Positions 21,853 through 29,976 of a stretch of 34,815 bases of DNA are shown piece after piece. The notes under the pieces are model-generated. The model was not told the DNA's origin and did not search any database. It saw only the letters and a list, made by a program, of their open reading frames with translations. Position 1 is the stretch's first letter. Each line of letters starts with the position of its first letter. A program made the position numbers and the translations under genes. The DNA comes from Streptomyces sp. ADI95-17 (GTDB taxonomy: Bacteria; Actinomycetota; Actinomycetes; Streptomycetales; Streptomycetaceae): positions 557,760 to 592,574 of the forward strand of contig NZ_ML123050.1 in the NCBI RefSeq assembly GCF_003846175.1, written 5' to 3'.

Positions 21853-24066
21853 ATGGCTCAGCCCTTCACTCTGCCGGACTTCTACGTTCCGTATCCGGCG
21901 CGGCTCAACGTCCATGTCGAGGAGGCCCGGATCCACACCAAGGAGTGGGCGCGCAGCATGGGGATGGTGGAGGGGTCGGGCATCTGGGAGGAGAAGGACA
22001 TCGACTCCCACGACTACGCGCTGCTGTGTGCGTACACCCATCCCGACTGCTCGGCCGAGGCGCTCTCACTGGTCACCGACTGGTACGTGTGGGTCTTCTT
22101 CTTCGACGACCACTTCCTGGAGCTGTTCAAGCGCACCCCGGACCGTGAGGGCGGCAAACGCTATCTGGACCGGTTGCCGGCGTTCATGCCGATGGAGCGC
22201 GGGGCACCGATGCCGGAGCCGACCAATCCGGTCGAGGCGGGGCTGGCCGACCTGTGGGCGCGAACGGTGCCGAGCATGTCCGACGCCTGGCGGGCCAGGT
22301 TCGCCGAGGCCACGGAGAACCTGCTCAACGAGTCGCTGTGGGAGCTGTCCAACATCAACGAGGGGCGCATCGCGAACCCCGTCGAGTACATCGAGATGCG
22401 CCGCAAGGTGGGCGGCGCCCCGTGGTCGGCGGGGCTCGTGGAGTACGCGGCGGGCGCCGAGGTCCCCGAGGCGGTGGCCGGCGAGCGTGCGCTGCGGGTG
22501 CTGCGGGACGCCTTCTCCGACGGCGTACACCTGCGCAACGACCTGTTCTCGTACCAGCGGGAGGTGGAGGACGAGGGCGAGAACAGCAATGGTGTGCTCG
22601 TCCTGGAACACTTCCTCGGCTGTTCCACACAGGAGGCCGCCGACGCGGTGAACGATCTGCTGACCTCCCGGCTCCAGCAGTTCGAGAACACCGCGCTCAC
22701 CGAACTCGGGCCGCTCTGCGCCGAGAAGGGACTCGACCCGGCGCAGACCGCGGCGGTGCTCGCGTACGTCAAGGGCTTGCAGGACTGGCAGTCCGGCGGC
22801 CATGAGTGGCACATGCGCTCCAGCCGTTACATGAACGACGGCGCGGTCGAAGCGGCCACCACCGGCTTCGGGATGGCCGCGGCGTCGATCAAGTTCACAT
22901 CACGCTCGGAGACGGCCAGGCTGCGCAGCCACACCCACCTGCCCTACCAGCGCGTCGGCCCGTCGCTGCTGCCCGACATCGAGCTGCCCTTCGGCACGAC
23001 GCTCAGTCCGCACCTGGACGGGGCGCGGGTCCGCATCGTCGACTGGGCGGGCCGGATGGGCATCCTGGAGGCGCAGCCGGGCGTGCCCGGTTCGCACATC
23101 TGGGACGAGGAGCGGCTCATCGCGACCGATCTGCCGCTCTGCGCGGCGGGGCTGCACCCGGACGCGACGCCCGAGGAGCTGGACCTGTCCTCGCAGTGGC
23201 TGACCTGGGGGACGTACGGCGACGACTGGTTCCCGGTGGTGCACGGGCGGGCCCGCGATCTGGCGGGGGCCAAGCTGGCCAATGAGCGCCTGTCGCTGTT
23301 CATGCCCCTGGACGGGGGCGGGACGCCCGAGCCCGTCAACGCGCTGGAGCGGGGGCTCGGTGATCTCTGGGCGCGTACCTCGGCGCCGATGGACGAGAGC
23401 GGGCGCCGGGCGTTCCGGAAGGCGGTCGAGGACATGACCGCCAGCTGGGTGTGGGAGCTGGCGAACCAGGTGCAGAACCGTATCCCTGACCCGGTGGACT
23501 ACGTCGAGATGCGGCGCATGACGTTCGGCTCCGACCTCACGATGAGCCTGTGCCGGCTGGGTCACGGCAGGAAGGTTCCGCCGGAGATCTATCACAGCGG
23601 GCCGCTGCGCTCCCTGGAGAACGCGGCGGCGGACTACGCCTGTCTGCTCAACGACCTGTTCTCGTACCAGAAGGAGATCGAGTTCGAGGGTGAGGTGCAC
23701 AACGGCGTCCTGGTCGTGCAGAACTTCTTCGGGGTGGACTATCCGACCGGAGTGGCGATCGTGTACGACCTGATGAAGTCCCGGCTGAGGCAGTTCCTGC
23801 ACGTCGCCGAGCAGGAACTCCCGGTTCTCTACGACGACTTCGGGCTGGACGCTCAGGCGCGGGAGGTGCTGGCGGGGTACGTGCAGGAGCTCAAGCACTG
23901 GCTCGCGGGCATCCTGATCTGGCACCGGGACTGCCGGCGCTACCGCGAGCAGGATCTGCTGCGCGGCACCGGAACCCCGTGGCACATCAGCGGTCCCACG
24001 GGGCTCGGTGTCTCGGCGGCGCGGGTGACCGCGCTGTTCGCTCAGCCCTCGGCGACCAGGGTGTAG
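21853..24066 (+). CDS. geoA: Bifunctional geosmin synthase (germacradienol/geosmin synthase)
   Basis: 737 residues from ATG 21853 (MAQPFTLPDFYVPYPARLNV). Two class I terpene synthase domains. N-terminal domain: DDHFLE at 85-90 and NDLFSYQRE at about 229-237 (NSE Mg2+ triad), which ionises farnesyl diphosphate to germacradienol. C-terminal domain: an acidic motif DDWFP at about 457-461 and NDLFSYQKE at about 600-608, which converts germacradienol to geosmin with loss of acetone. Motif positions agree with the S. coelicolor enzyme within one or two residues. The Trp in DDWFP is a variation on the usual aromatic Tyr. The cytoplasmic product is the earthy odorant linked to sporulation. Its last 25 bp overlap the 3' end of the convergent GH95 gene. 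Confidence 0.97.
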   Translation: MAQPFTLPDFYVPYPARLNVHVEEARIHTKEWARSMGMVEGSGIWEEKDIDSHDYALLCAYTHPDCSAEALSLVTDWYVWVFFFDDHFLELFKRTPDREGGKRYLDRLPAFMPMERGAPMPEPTNPVEAGLADLWARTVPSMSDAWRARFAEATENLLNESLWELSNINEGRIANPVEYIEMRRKVGGAPWSAGLVEYAAGAEVPEAVAGERALRVLRDAFSDGVHLRNDLFSYQREVEDEGENSNGVLVLEHFLGCSTQEAADAVNDLLTSRLQQFENTALTELGPLCAEKGLDPAQTAAVLAYVKGLQDWQSGGHEWHMRSSRYMNDGAVEAATTGFGMAAASIKFTSRSETARLRSHTHLPYQRVGPSLLPDIELPFGTTLSPHLDGARVRIVDWAGRMGILEAQPGVPGSHIWDEERLIATDLPLCAAGLHPDATPEELDLSSQWLTWGTYGDDWFPVVHGRARDLAGAKLANERLSLFMPLDGGGTPEPVNALERGLGDLWARTSAPMDESGRRAFRKAVEDMTASWVWELANQVQNRIPDPVDYVEMRRMTFGSDLTMSLCRLGHGRKVPPEIYHSGPLRSLENAAADYACLLNDLFSYQKEIEFEGEVHNGVLVVQNFFGVDYPTGVAIVYDLMKSRLRQFLHVAEQELPVLYDDFGLDAQAREVLAGYVQELKHWLAGILIWHRDCRRYREQDLLRGTGTPWHISGPTGLGVSAARVTALFAQPSATRV

Positions 24067-26435
24067 CGGCTGCCCGCGCGTGCCTTGAAGACCTTCTCGC
24101 CGCTCGCGAACAGCGTGCTGCGGACGGTCACTTCGCGGGTGCGGCTCGCCGTGATCACCACACGGCGGGCCTGCCCGGCGGCCCATTCGATGTCGACGGT
24201 GAACCCTCCCCTGGCACGCAGCCCGCGCACCGATCCGTCCGGCCAGCCCGACGGGAGGGCGGGCAGGATGTCGACGGTGTCGTGCTGGCTCTGCAGCAGC
24301 ATTTCGGCGATGCCCGAGGTGGCGCCGAAGTTGCCGTCGATCTGGAAGGGCGGGTGGGTGTCCCAGAGGTTGGGCAGGGTGGAGCTCTTCAGCTGTTCGG
24401 CGAGCATCCGGTGGGCGTGGTCACCGTCGCGCAGCCGCGCCCAGAAGTTGATCTTCCAGGCCTTCGACCAGCCGGTGCCGCCGTCGCCGCGCGCCCCGAG
24501 GGAGACCTCGGCCGCCCGTGCCCATGCGCTGCCGGGTTCGATCTGGCGGCCGGGGTGGAGGGCGAACAGGTGCGAGACATGGCGGTGAGTGTCGGCCGGG
24601 TCGTCCCGGTCGGTCTTCCACTCCTGGAGCTGGCCCCACGACCCGATCCGCAGTCCGGGATCGAGCCCGTCCAGGGCCGTCTCCAGCCGGCTGCGGAAGG
24701 CCGGTGAGTCACCGAGGGTGCGGGCGGCCTCCAGGGTGTTGGTGAGGAGGTCGTGCACGATCTGCTGGGACATCGCGGCACCGGCGGTGAAGTCGCCGTG
24801 CTCGGGAGAGTAGCTGGGGGTGACGACGAGCAGTCCGTCGCGCGGGTCGGTGCGCAGATTGGCCAGCCAGAATTCGGCCGCCTCCTTCATCGCCGGGTAG
24901 GCGGTGGAGCGCAGGTAGTCGGTGGAGCCGCCGAACCGGTAGTGCTCGTACATCTGCTGAGTGAGCCAGGCCGCGGCCTCCGGGAACCAGAAGGCGGTGG
25001 ACCAGTCATGGACGCCGGTGAAGCCGTACGGGTTGGTCTCGTTGTGCACCACCCAGCCGGCGGTCCCGAACATCTCCTTCGCCGTCCTGCGGCCGGGGGC
25101 ACGCATGGCCTCGATGTAGCGGTCGTACGGCGCGGTGGTCTCGGCGAGGTTGGTGACCTCGGCGAGCCAGTAGTTCATCTGCAGATTGATGTTGCTGTGG
25201 TAGTCGGCCGACCAGGGCGGGGTGGTCGAGTTGTTCCACACTCCCTGGAGGTTGGCGGGCAGCGAGCCTGCGCGTGAGGAGGCGATCAGCAGGTAGCGGC
25301 CGTACTGGAAGAACAGCGCTTCCAGGGCCCGGTCGGCGGAGCTCGTTCCGCCCGTGTAGCCGGCCAGCAGCCGGTCGGTGGGCAGGTCGGGCAGTTCCTG
25401 GCCGATGTCGAGGGCGACCCGGTCGAAGAGGGCTCGGTGGTCGCGTACGTGGGTGTCGCGGACCTTCTCGTACGAGGTCCGGGCGGCCTGGTCCACGGCG
25501 GCGGTGACCGCGGTGTGCGGGTCGGCGCCGCGGTAGGCGGGATAGCTGTCGGCGTAGTCGGTGCCCGCGGCGAGGAAGAACCAGGCGCTGTCTGCGCCGG
25601 TGACGGTGAGGGTGCCGTCCGTGCCCGCGGTGACGGTGCCGCCGCTGGTCAGGACGCGGATCTGGGCCTCGAAGCGCAGACCGTTGTCCTTCAGCGCGCC
25701 GCGTACGGTGAGCCGGTCCCGGTCCGCGGTGACGGTGCAGTCGTCGCGGGGCGAGGTGTGGCGCAGGGTGAAGGACACCTGTCCCGGACGGTCGGCGGCG
25801 AGGCGTCCCGCGATCACTCTGCCCGGGTGGGAGACGAAGAACTCCCTTGTATGGACGACCTGTTGGTGGGTGTAGGTCACGGCGGCGAGGGCGTTGCGCA
25901 GGTCGAGGGTGCGGCGGTAGGAGGCGTCGGGAGCGGCCGGGGCGTTCGGCAGGTCCAGTCTCAGCTCGCCGAATACCTGGTAGGCGCCGTAGCCGCGCCG
26001 AGCCTGGCCCAGTTCGGCGGCGACGGCGTCCGGGCCGAGCGTGCCCTCGCTGTCGAGACGCTGCTGCACGCCGGCGAGGGCGCCGGGTCTGGGAGCGGTC
26101 CAGTTCCCGAAGTCATAACCCTGGGCGGAGCCGGGGCCACCGGTCCACAGGGTCTTCTCGTTGAAGGTGAGCTGCTCGGAGGCGAGCGTCCCGAACACGC
26201 TCGCGCCGAGGGCGCCGCCGCCGATGGGCAGCGACTCGCGCTCCCAGTCCGCGGCGGGCACGTCGTACCGGAGCGTCGGTTCCGCCTGGTTATTCGAGTG
26301 GGCGGCTCCCGTCGATTCATCGGAGGTACCGGCAGCAGCAGCTGTGCTGGAAAGGGCCGGGACTCCCAGTGCCAGCGCACCGGTTGCCCCTATCGCTGTC
26401 TTCACGGTGGTACGTCGCGTGATCCCGGATGTCAT
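24042..26435 (-). CDS. GH95 family alpha-L-fucosidase, Tat-exported
   Basis: 797 residues from ATG 26435. The N-terminus MTSGITRRTTVKTAIGATGA is a twin-arginine signal ending near AAAAG. The GH95 hallmarks are in order: LPIGGGALGASVFG, LTFNEKTLWTGGP, YQVFGELRLDL, NINLQMNYWLAEVTNLAET (catalytic-site Asn pair), TPSYSPEHG (general acid Glu region), RHVSHLFALHPG, and HPPFQIDGNFGATSGIAEML. Length fits single-catalytic-domain GH95 enzymes (about 750-800). Predicted to remove alpha-1,2-L-fucose (or L-galactose) from plant or animal glycans outside the cell. It appears monocistronic; no transporter for fucose is nearby. No clear RBS precedes the ATG. Confidence 0.93.
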   Translation of the reverse strand: MTSGITRRTTVKTAIGATGALALGVPALSSTAAAAGTSDESTGAAHSNNQAEPTLRYDVPAADWERESLPIGGGALGASVFGTLASEQLTFNEKTLWTGGPGSAQGYDFGNWTAPRPGALAGVQQRLDSEGTLGPDAVAAELGQARRGYGAYQVFGELRLDLPNAPAAPDASYRRTLDLRNALAAVTYTHQQVVHTREFFVSHPGRVIAGRLAADRPGQVSFTLRHTSPRDDCTVTADRDRLTVRGALKDNGLRFEAQIRVLTSGGTVTAGTDGTLTVTGADSAWFFLAAGTDYADSYPAYRGADPHTAVTAAVDQAARTSYEKVRDTHVRDHRALFDRVALDIGQELPDLPTDRLLAGYTGGTSSADRALEALFFQYGRYLLIASSRAGSLPANLQGVWNNSTTPPWSADYHSNINLQMNYWLAEVTNLAETTAPYDRYIEAMRAPGRRTAKEMFGTAGWVVHNETNPYGFTGVHDWSTAFWFPEAAAWLTQQMYEHYRFGGSTDYLRSTAYPAMKEAAEFWLANLRTDPRDGLLVVTPSYSPEHGDFTAGAAMSQQIVHDLLTNTLEAARTLGDSPAFRSRLETALDGLDPGLRIGSWGQLQEWKTDRDDPADTHRHVSHLFALHPGRQIEPGSAWARAAEVSLGARGDGGTGWSKAWKINFWARLRDGDHAHRMLAEQLKSSTLPNLWDTHPPFQIDGNFGATSGIAEMLLQSQHDTVDILPALPSGWPDGSVRGLRARGGFTVDIEWAAGQARRVVITASRTREVTVRSTLFASGEKVFKARAGSRYTLVAEG

Positions 26436-26538
26436 GCGGCCGACGGTAAAGGTCCGACGACTGACCCGACAAGGAGCGTGACAAAGCGGCCTCTTGGACG
26501 GAGGCCGCGAGCACTTGGACGGATCTCGGGATACGTGC

Positions 26539-26574
26539 CCCGCAGCCGCCCGGTATGTGCGGACGGCCTGCGGG
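26539..26574 (-). terminator. Putative terminator after 26585-27085 gene
   Basis: CCCGCAG (26539-26545) pairs with CTGCGGG (26568-26574), with an inner CCGCC/GGACGG stem containing a bulge. It lies 11 nt past the stop codon. Confidence 0.45.
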
Positions 26575-26584
26575 AGGGGCGGGT

Positions 26585-27085
26585 TCAGCCCTGCTGGAAC
26601 AGCTCGGCCGGCAGCGGCTTGAGCAGGGTGTACAGGTCGTCGGTGATCGGCCGGTCCCAGCTGGCGATGGTGACGAGCACGCCGTCGCTGCGGTCGAACT
26701 GGACGCAGGAGATCCGGCTCTCGGAGAGCTTGACGCGGCGCACGATCAGCAGGTTGTCGCCCTGCATCACGGGCATGTCCTCCGTGCCGGTGACCTCGAC
26801 CGGCTCGTCGTTCTCCAGCGCGAGCAGCAGCTGGGCGACCTCGAACGGGACCTGGCCCTCCTCGGTCTCGCGGGCGGGCGAGCCCTCCGGGAGGTTGCCG
26901 ATGATCATCGCGGGGCCGCGGCCGCCGAACAGGTCGTAGCGCAGGAAGACGCCCTGACAGCTTCCGTCGGGCGCGGGCAGCAGACCGGCGCCGAGGTTTC
27001 CGGGCCAGTCCCCCGGGTCCATGGCCAGGACGTCGAAGTCGGGGCCCGCGGGTGTGGCGGCGCTACGGCGGCGGAGGAAGGACAT
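26585..27085 (-). CDS. Conserved hypothetical protein
   Basis: 166 residues from ATG 27085 (MSFLRRRSAATPAGPDFDVL). No family that I can name. It is soluble, acidic, with no signal or membrane segment and with a beta-rich pattern: GVFLRYDLFGGRGPAMIIGN, a PFEVAQLLLALENDEPVEVT segment, VMQGDNLLIVRRVKLSESR and CVQFDRSDGVLVTIASWDRP. High third-position GC throughout supports real coding. It has the look of small proteins conserved across streptomycetes with unknown function. Confidence 0.75.
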   Translation of the reverse strand: MSFLRRRSAATPAGPDFDVLAMDPGDWPGNLGAGLLPAPDGSCQGVFLRYDLFGGRGPAMIIGNLPEGSPARETEEGQVPFEVAQLLLALENDEPVEVTGTEDMPVMQGDNLLIVRRVKLSESRISCVQFDRSDGVLVTIASWDRPITDDLYTLLKPLPAELFQQG

Positions 27086-27419
27086 GCAGACATGTTACGT
27101 GTCCGGGCTCACCTTGCGGAGCCGGGTCCGTGCAGGCCGGGGCGCCGACGGGTGTGCGGCCCGTCGTACGGAACGAACAGGTCGTCGCGTCGGCGAGTGG
27201 CCCGGCCCCCGTCGGCACGGCACCGCCGTGCACGGCCGTGAAGACCTGGCGGCCTGGGTCCGGCCCCGGTCGCGGTCCGATCGGCAGGGTCCGGGTCACT
27301 CCCGGCACCCGCACCTCCCACGGTGCGCGATCCCCGTCGACGGCGCCGCGCACCGCCGTGCCGCCGTGCCGCCGATCGGGTGATCGCGGCCGGCCACCGG
27401 ATCACGGCACCGCGCGTTC
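27086..27419. other. 334-bp gap, no confident gene; possible gene remnant
   Basis: On the minus strand one frame reads plausibly from about 27353 (APWEVRVPGVTRTLPIGP, then QVFTAVHGGAVPTGAG) and a second frame from about 27185 (DLFVPYDGPHTRRRPGLHG, ending at a stop near 27109), both with high third-position GC. Neither frame is plausible over the whole length. It could be a frameshifted small gene or chance reading in GC-rich DNA. I see no strong terminator or operator here. Confidence 0.3.
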
Positions 27420-27662
27420 TCAGGTGAGGTCGAACTCGCCGTCGCGGGCGTTCACCACGAAGGCGCGCCATTCGGCCGGTGTGAAGACGATCGACGGACT
27501 GCCGGGTTTCCCGGCGTTGCGCATCGCGATGAATCCCTCGACGAAGGCGATCTGGACGTCCCCCGCGCCCCGACTGCCCGATCTCCACCGCGCGTTGCTG
27601 AGATCGAGATCCGGCTTGTCCCAGCCCGCGAAGGGCTGCTGGGTCGTGGTGCGCTCCGCCAC
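27420..27662 (-). CDS. DUF397 domain protein
   Basis: 80 residues from GTG 27662, chosen because GGGAGG stands about 8 nt upstream. The sequence has the DUF397 core: WDKPDLDLSNARWRSGSRG, then VQIAFVEGFIAMRNAGKPGS and FTPAEWRAFVVNARDGEFDL. These short actinobacterial proteins normally pair with an adjacent XRE-type regulator (WhiJ/BldB-like systems) and modulate development. Here no such regulator is next to it. Confidence 0.88.
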   Translation of the reverse strand: MAERTTTQQPFAGWDKPDLDLSNARWRSGSRGAGDVQIAFVEGFIAMRNAGKPGSPSIVFTPAEWRAFVVNARDGEFDLT

Positions 27663-27711
27663 GTCGGCTCCTCCCACTTGTCGTCCCGGGCCAAAGGTTA
27701 GTCACCCCCGG

Positions 27712-27757
27712 CGGTCCCGGACAGGGCGCGAAGGGGGCTTCCGTCGGCCCGGGACCG
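27712..27757 (-). terminator. Putative terminator after ltp3
   Basis: CGGTCCCGG (27712-27720) and CCGGGACCG (27749-27757) form a perfect 9-bp stem around a 28-nt loop, 8 nt beyond the stop codon of the thiolase-like gene that ends the operon. Confidence 0.5.
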
Positions 27758-27764
27758 AGCGGTG

Positions 27765-28931
27765 TCAGCTGCTGGGCGGCTCGGCTCCGACCAGCCACAT
27801 GGAGAAGAACTGCGCCCCGCCCCCGTACGCGTGGCCGAGCGCCTTCCGGGCCCCCACGACCTGGTGTTCGCCGGCCCGTCCCCGTACCTGCAGCGCGGCT
27901 TCGGCGAAGCGGATCATGCCGGAGGCGCCGATGGGATTGGTGGAGAGCACTCCGCCCGACGGGTTCACCGGCAGGTCGCCGTCGAGTTCGGTGACGCCGG
28001 ACTCGGTGAGCTTCCAGCCCTCCCCCTCGTCGGCGAAGCCGAGGTTCTCCAGCCACATCGGCTCGTACCAGGAGAAGGGCACGTACATCTCCACCGCGTC
28101 GATCTCCCGTCGCGGGTCGCTGATGCCCGCCTGCCGGTACACATCGGCGGCGCAGTCCCGGCCCGCCCGCGGCGAGACGAAGTCCTTGCCCGCGAAGAGC
28201 GTCGGCTCGCTGCGCATCGCGCCGCCGTGCACCCAGGCGGGCGGATGCGGCGAACGGCCCGCTCCGGCACGGTCGGTGAGGATCATCGCGCAGGCCCCGT
28301 CGGAGGACGGGCAGGTCTCCGAGTAGCGGATCGGATCCCAGAGCATCGGCGCCGACCGGACCTTCTCCAGCGTGATGTCGGGGTCGTGGATGTGCGCGTA
28401 CGGATTCTTCAGCGCGTTGCGGCGATCCTTGTACGCGACGAGGGAGCCGACCGTGTCGGGCGCGCCGGTGCGGCGCATGTACGCCCGCACATGCGGGGCG
28501 AAGAAGCCGCCCGCTCCGGCGAGCAGGGGCTGCTGGAACGGGATGGGCAGCGAGAGCCCCCACATGGCGTTGGACTCGGACTGCTTCTCGAAGGCGAGCG
28601 TGAGGACGGTGCGGTGCACCCGCGCGGAGACCAGGTTGGCGGCGACGAGTGCGGTGGAGCCGCCGACGGAGCCCGCGGTGTGTACCCGGAGCATCGGTTT
28701 GCCGACCGCGCCGAGGGCGTCGGCAAGGTACAGCTCCGGCATCATCAGGCCCTCGAAGAAGTCGGGTGCCTTGCCGATGACGACGGCGTCGATGTCCGCC
28801 CAGGTCAGGGCCGCGTCCTCCAGGGCTCGGACGGCGGCCTCGCGGACGAGTCCGGCGATGGACACATCCCGGCGTGCGGACACGTGCTTCGTCTGGCCGA
28901 CGCCGACGACGGCCACGGGCTCACTGGACAT
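27765..28931 (-). CDS. ltp3: Thiolase-fold lipid-transfer protein, Ltp3-like
   Basis: 388 residues from ATG 28931, which overlaps the ltp4 stop by 11 bp. SCP-x/thiolase fold: VAVVGVGQTKHVSARRDVSI, DIDAVVIGKAPDFFEGLMMP, RVHTAGSVGGSTALVAANLV, EKQSESNAMWGLSLP, DPIRYSETCPSSDGACAMI, VNPSGGVLSTNPIGASGMIR and a final ALGHAYGGGAQFFSMW. Block by block this resembles mycobacterial Ltp3 (Rv3523). Ltp3 and Ltp4 of Rhodococcus are reported to act as aldol lyases on C-24-branched sterol side-chain CoA esters, together with DUF35 partners. Here the DUF35 gene, ltp4 and echA-like gene are in the same operon. The function is assigned by resemblance and context. Confidence 0.87.
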   Translation of the reverse strand: MSSEPVAVVGVGQTKHVSARRDVSIAGLVREAAVRALEDAALTWADIDAVVIGKAPDFFEGLMMPELYLADALGAVGKPMLRVHTAGSVGGSTALVAANLVSARVHRTVLTLAFEKQSESNAMWGLSLPIPFQQPLLAGAGGFFAPHVRAYMRRTGAPDTVGSLVAYKDRRNALKNPYAHIHDPDITLEKVRSAPMLWDPIRYSETCPSSDGACAMILTDRAGAGRSPHPPAWVHGGAMRSEPTLFAGKDFVSPRAGRDCAADVYRQAGISDPRREIDAVEMYVPFSWYEPMWLENLGFADEGEGWKLTESGVTELDGDLPVNPSGGVLSTNPIGASGMIRFAEAALQVRGRAGEHQVVGARKALGHAYGGGAQFFSMWLVGAEPPSS

Positions 28932-29976
28932 GAGCGCTCTCCCCTTCGAGGACGGCGACCAGGTTCTGCTGCAGGCAGGGCCCGGAGGTGGCGTGGGCGA
29001 GGGCCCGCTCGGACTCGCCGCGGTGGATGCGGGCAGCGGCCTCGCCGAGTCGGATCAGCCCGGCGGCCATGACGGGGTTGGCGGCGAGCGCGCCGCCGGA
29101 GGGGTTGACGTCGACGCTGTCGTCGAGCCGGAGCGCCTTGCGCAGCACCACCTCCTGGGAGGTGAACGGGGCGTGCAGTTCGGCGGTGTCCACGGGCCGT
29201 TCGAAGACCCCGGCACGGGTCGCGGCGAGATAGGTGGACGGCGATTCGGTCAGCTCCCGCACTCCGAGGGAGTGCGCCTCGATGCGGTGGTCGATGCCGC
29301 GGATCCAGGCGGGGCGGGGGCACAGGGCCCGTGCGGTGTCACCGGCGGCGAGGATCACGGCGGCCGCGCCGTCGCCGACCGGCGGGCAGTCGCCGGTGCG
29401 CAGCGGCTGCACGACGTATTCGCCGGCCGGGACCGGTCCCCTGAGCTGGGCGTGCGGGTTGTCCGCCGCGGCGGCGCGGCTGCGGTGGGCGATAGCGGCG
29501 AGGGCGGCCTCGTCGGTGTCGCCGGCGTCGATCAGCGCCCGGGCCTGGAGGGCGGCGAGGGCCACGGAGTCCGGCCAGAGCGGGCCGACGTAGTACGGGT
29601 CGAGCTGGCGGGTGAGGACGTCGCGGACCTCGCCGGGCGAGGACTTTCCGTACGAGTAGACGAGCGCGGTGTCCACCTGCCCCGTCTGGATCTTCACCCA
29701 GGCCTCGTACAGCGCCCAGGCACCGTCCATCTCCACATGGGACTCGGAGATCGGCGGGTACGCGCCGACGCCGTCGAGTGCCATGGTGAAGGAGAAGGCG
29801 CGGCCCGCGAGGTAGTCGCTGGAGCCGGAGCAGGTGAAGCCGATGTCGCTCGCCTTGAGCCCGGTCGCGTCGAGGACCCGGTGGAGGACGGGCATCAGCA
29901 TCTCGACTTCGGAGAGCTCGTCGGTGTGGCGCACGTGGTCGGTCTGCGCGAAGGCGACGATCGCCGTGTCTCGCAT
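28921..29976 (-). CDS. ltp4: Thiolase-fold lipid-transfer protein, Ltp4-like
   Basis: 351 residues, ATG 29976 directly adjoining the DUF35 stop (TAG then ATG). Motifs: TAIVAFAQTDHVRHTDELSE, DIGFTCSGSSDYLAGRAFSF, PPISESHVEMDGAWALYEAW, QVDTALVYSYGKSSPGEVRD, PYYVGPLWPDSVALAALQAR and VNPSGGALAANPVMAAGLIR. These blocks match mycobacterial Ltp4 (Rv3522). It is shorter than degradative thiolases and lacks a typical thiolase cysteine arrangement, as is normal for Ltp-type retro-aldolases. It probably forms a complex with the adjacent OB-fold protein and acts on a sterol side-chain CoA ester. Confidence 0.87.
   Translation of the reverse strand: MRDTAIVAFAQTDHVRHTDELSEVEMLMPVLHRVLDATGLKASDIGFTCSGSSDYLAGRAFSFTMALDGVGAYPPISESHVEMDGAWALYEAWVKIQTGQVDTALVYSYGKSSPGEVRDVLTRQLDPYYVGPLWPDSVALAALQARALIDAGDTDEAALAAIAHRSRAAAADNPHAQLRGPVPAGEYVVQPLRTGDCPPVGDGAAAVILAAGDTARALCPRPAWIRGIDHRIEAHSLGVRELTESPSTYLAATRAGVFERPVDTAELHAPFTSQEVVLRKALRLDDSVDVNPSGGALAANPVMAAGLIRLGEAAARIHRGESERALAHATSGPCLQQNLVAVLEGESAHVQ

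Noticed and set aside
27063..27353. 96-codon minus-strand frame
   Set aside because: It overlaps the start of the 26585-27085 gene and ends in a Pro run; coding signal covers only part of it, so I report the stretch as a possible remnant instead of a gene.
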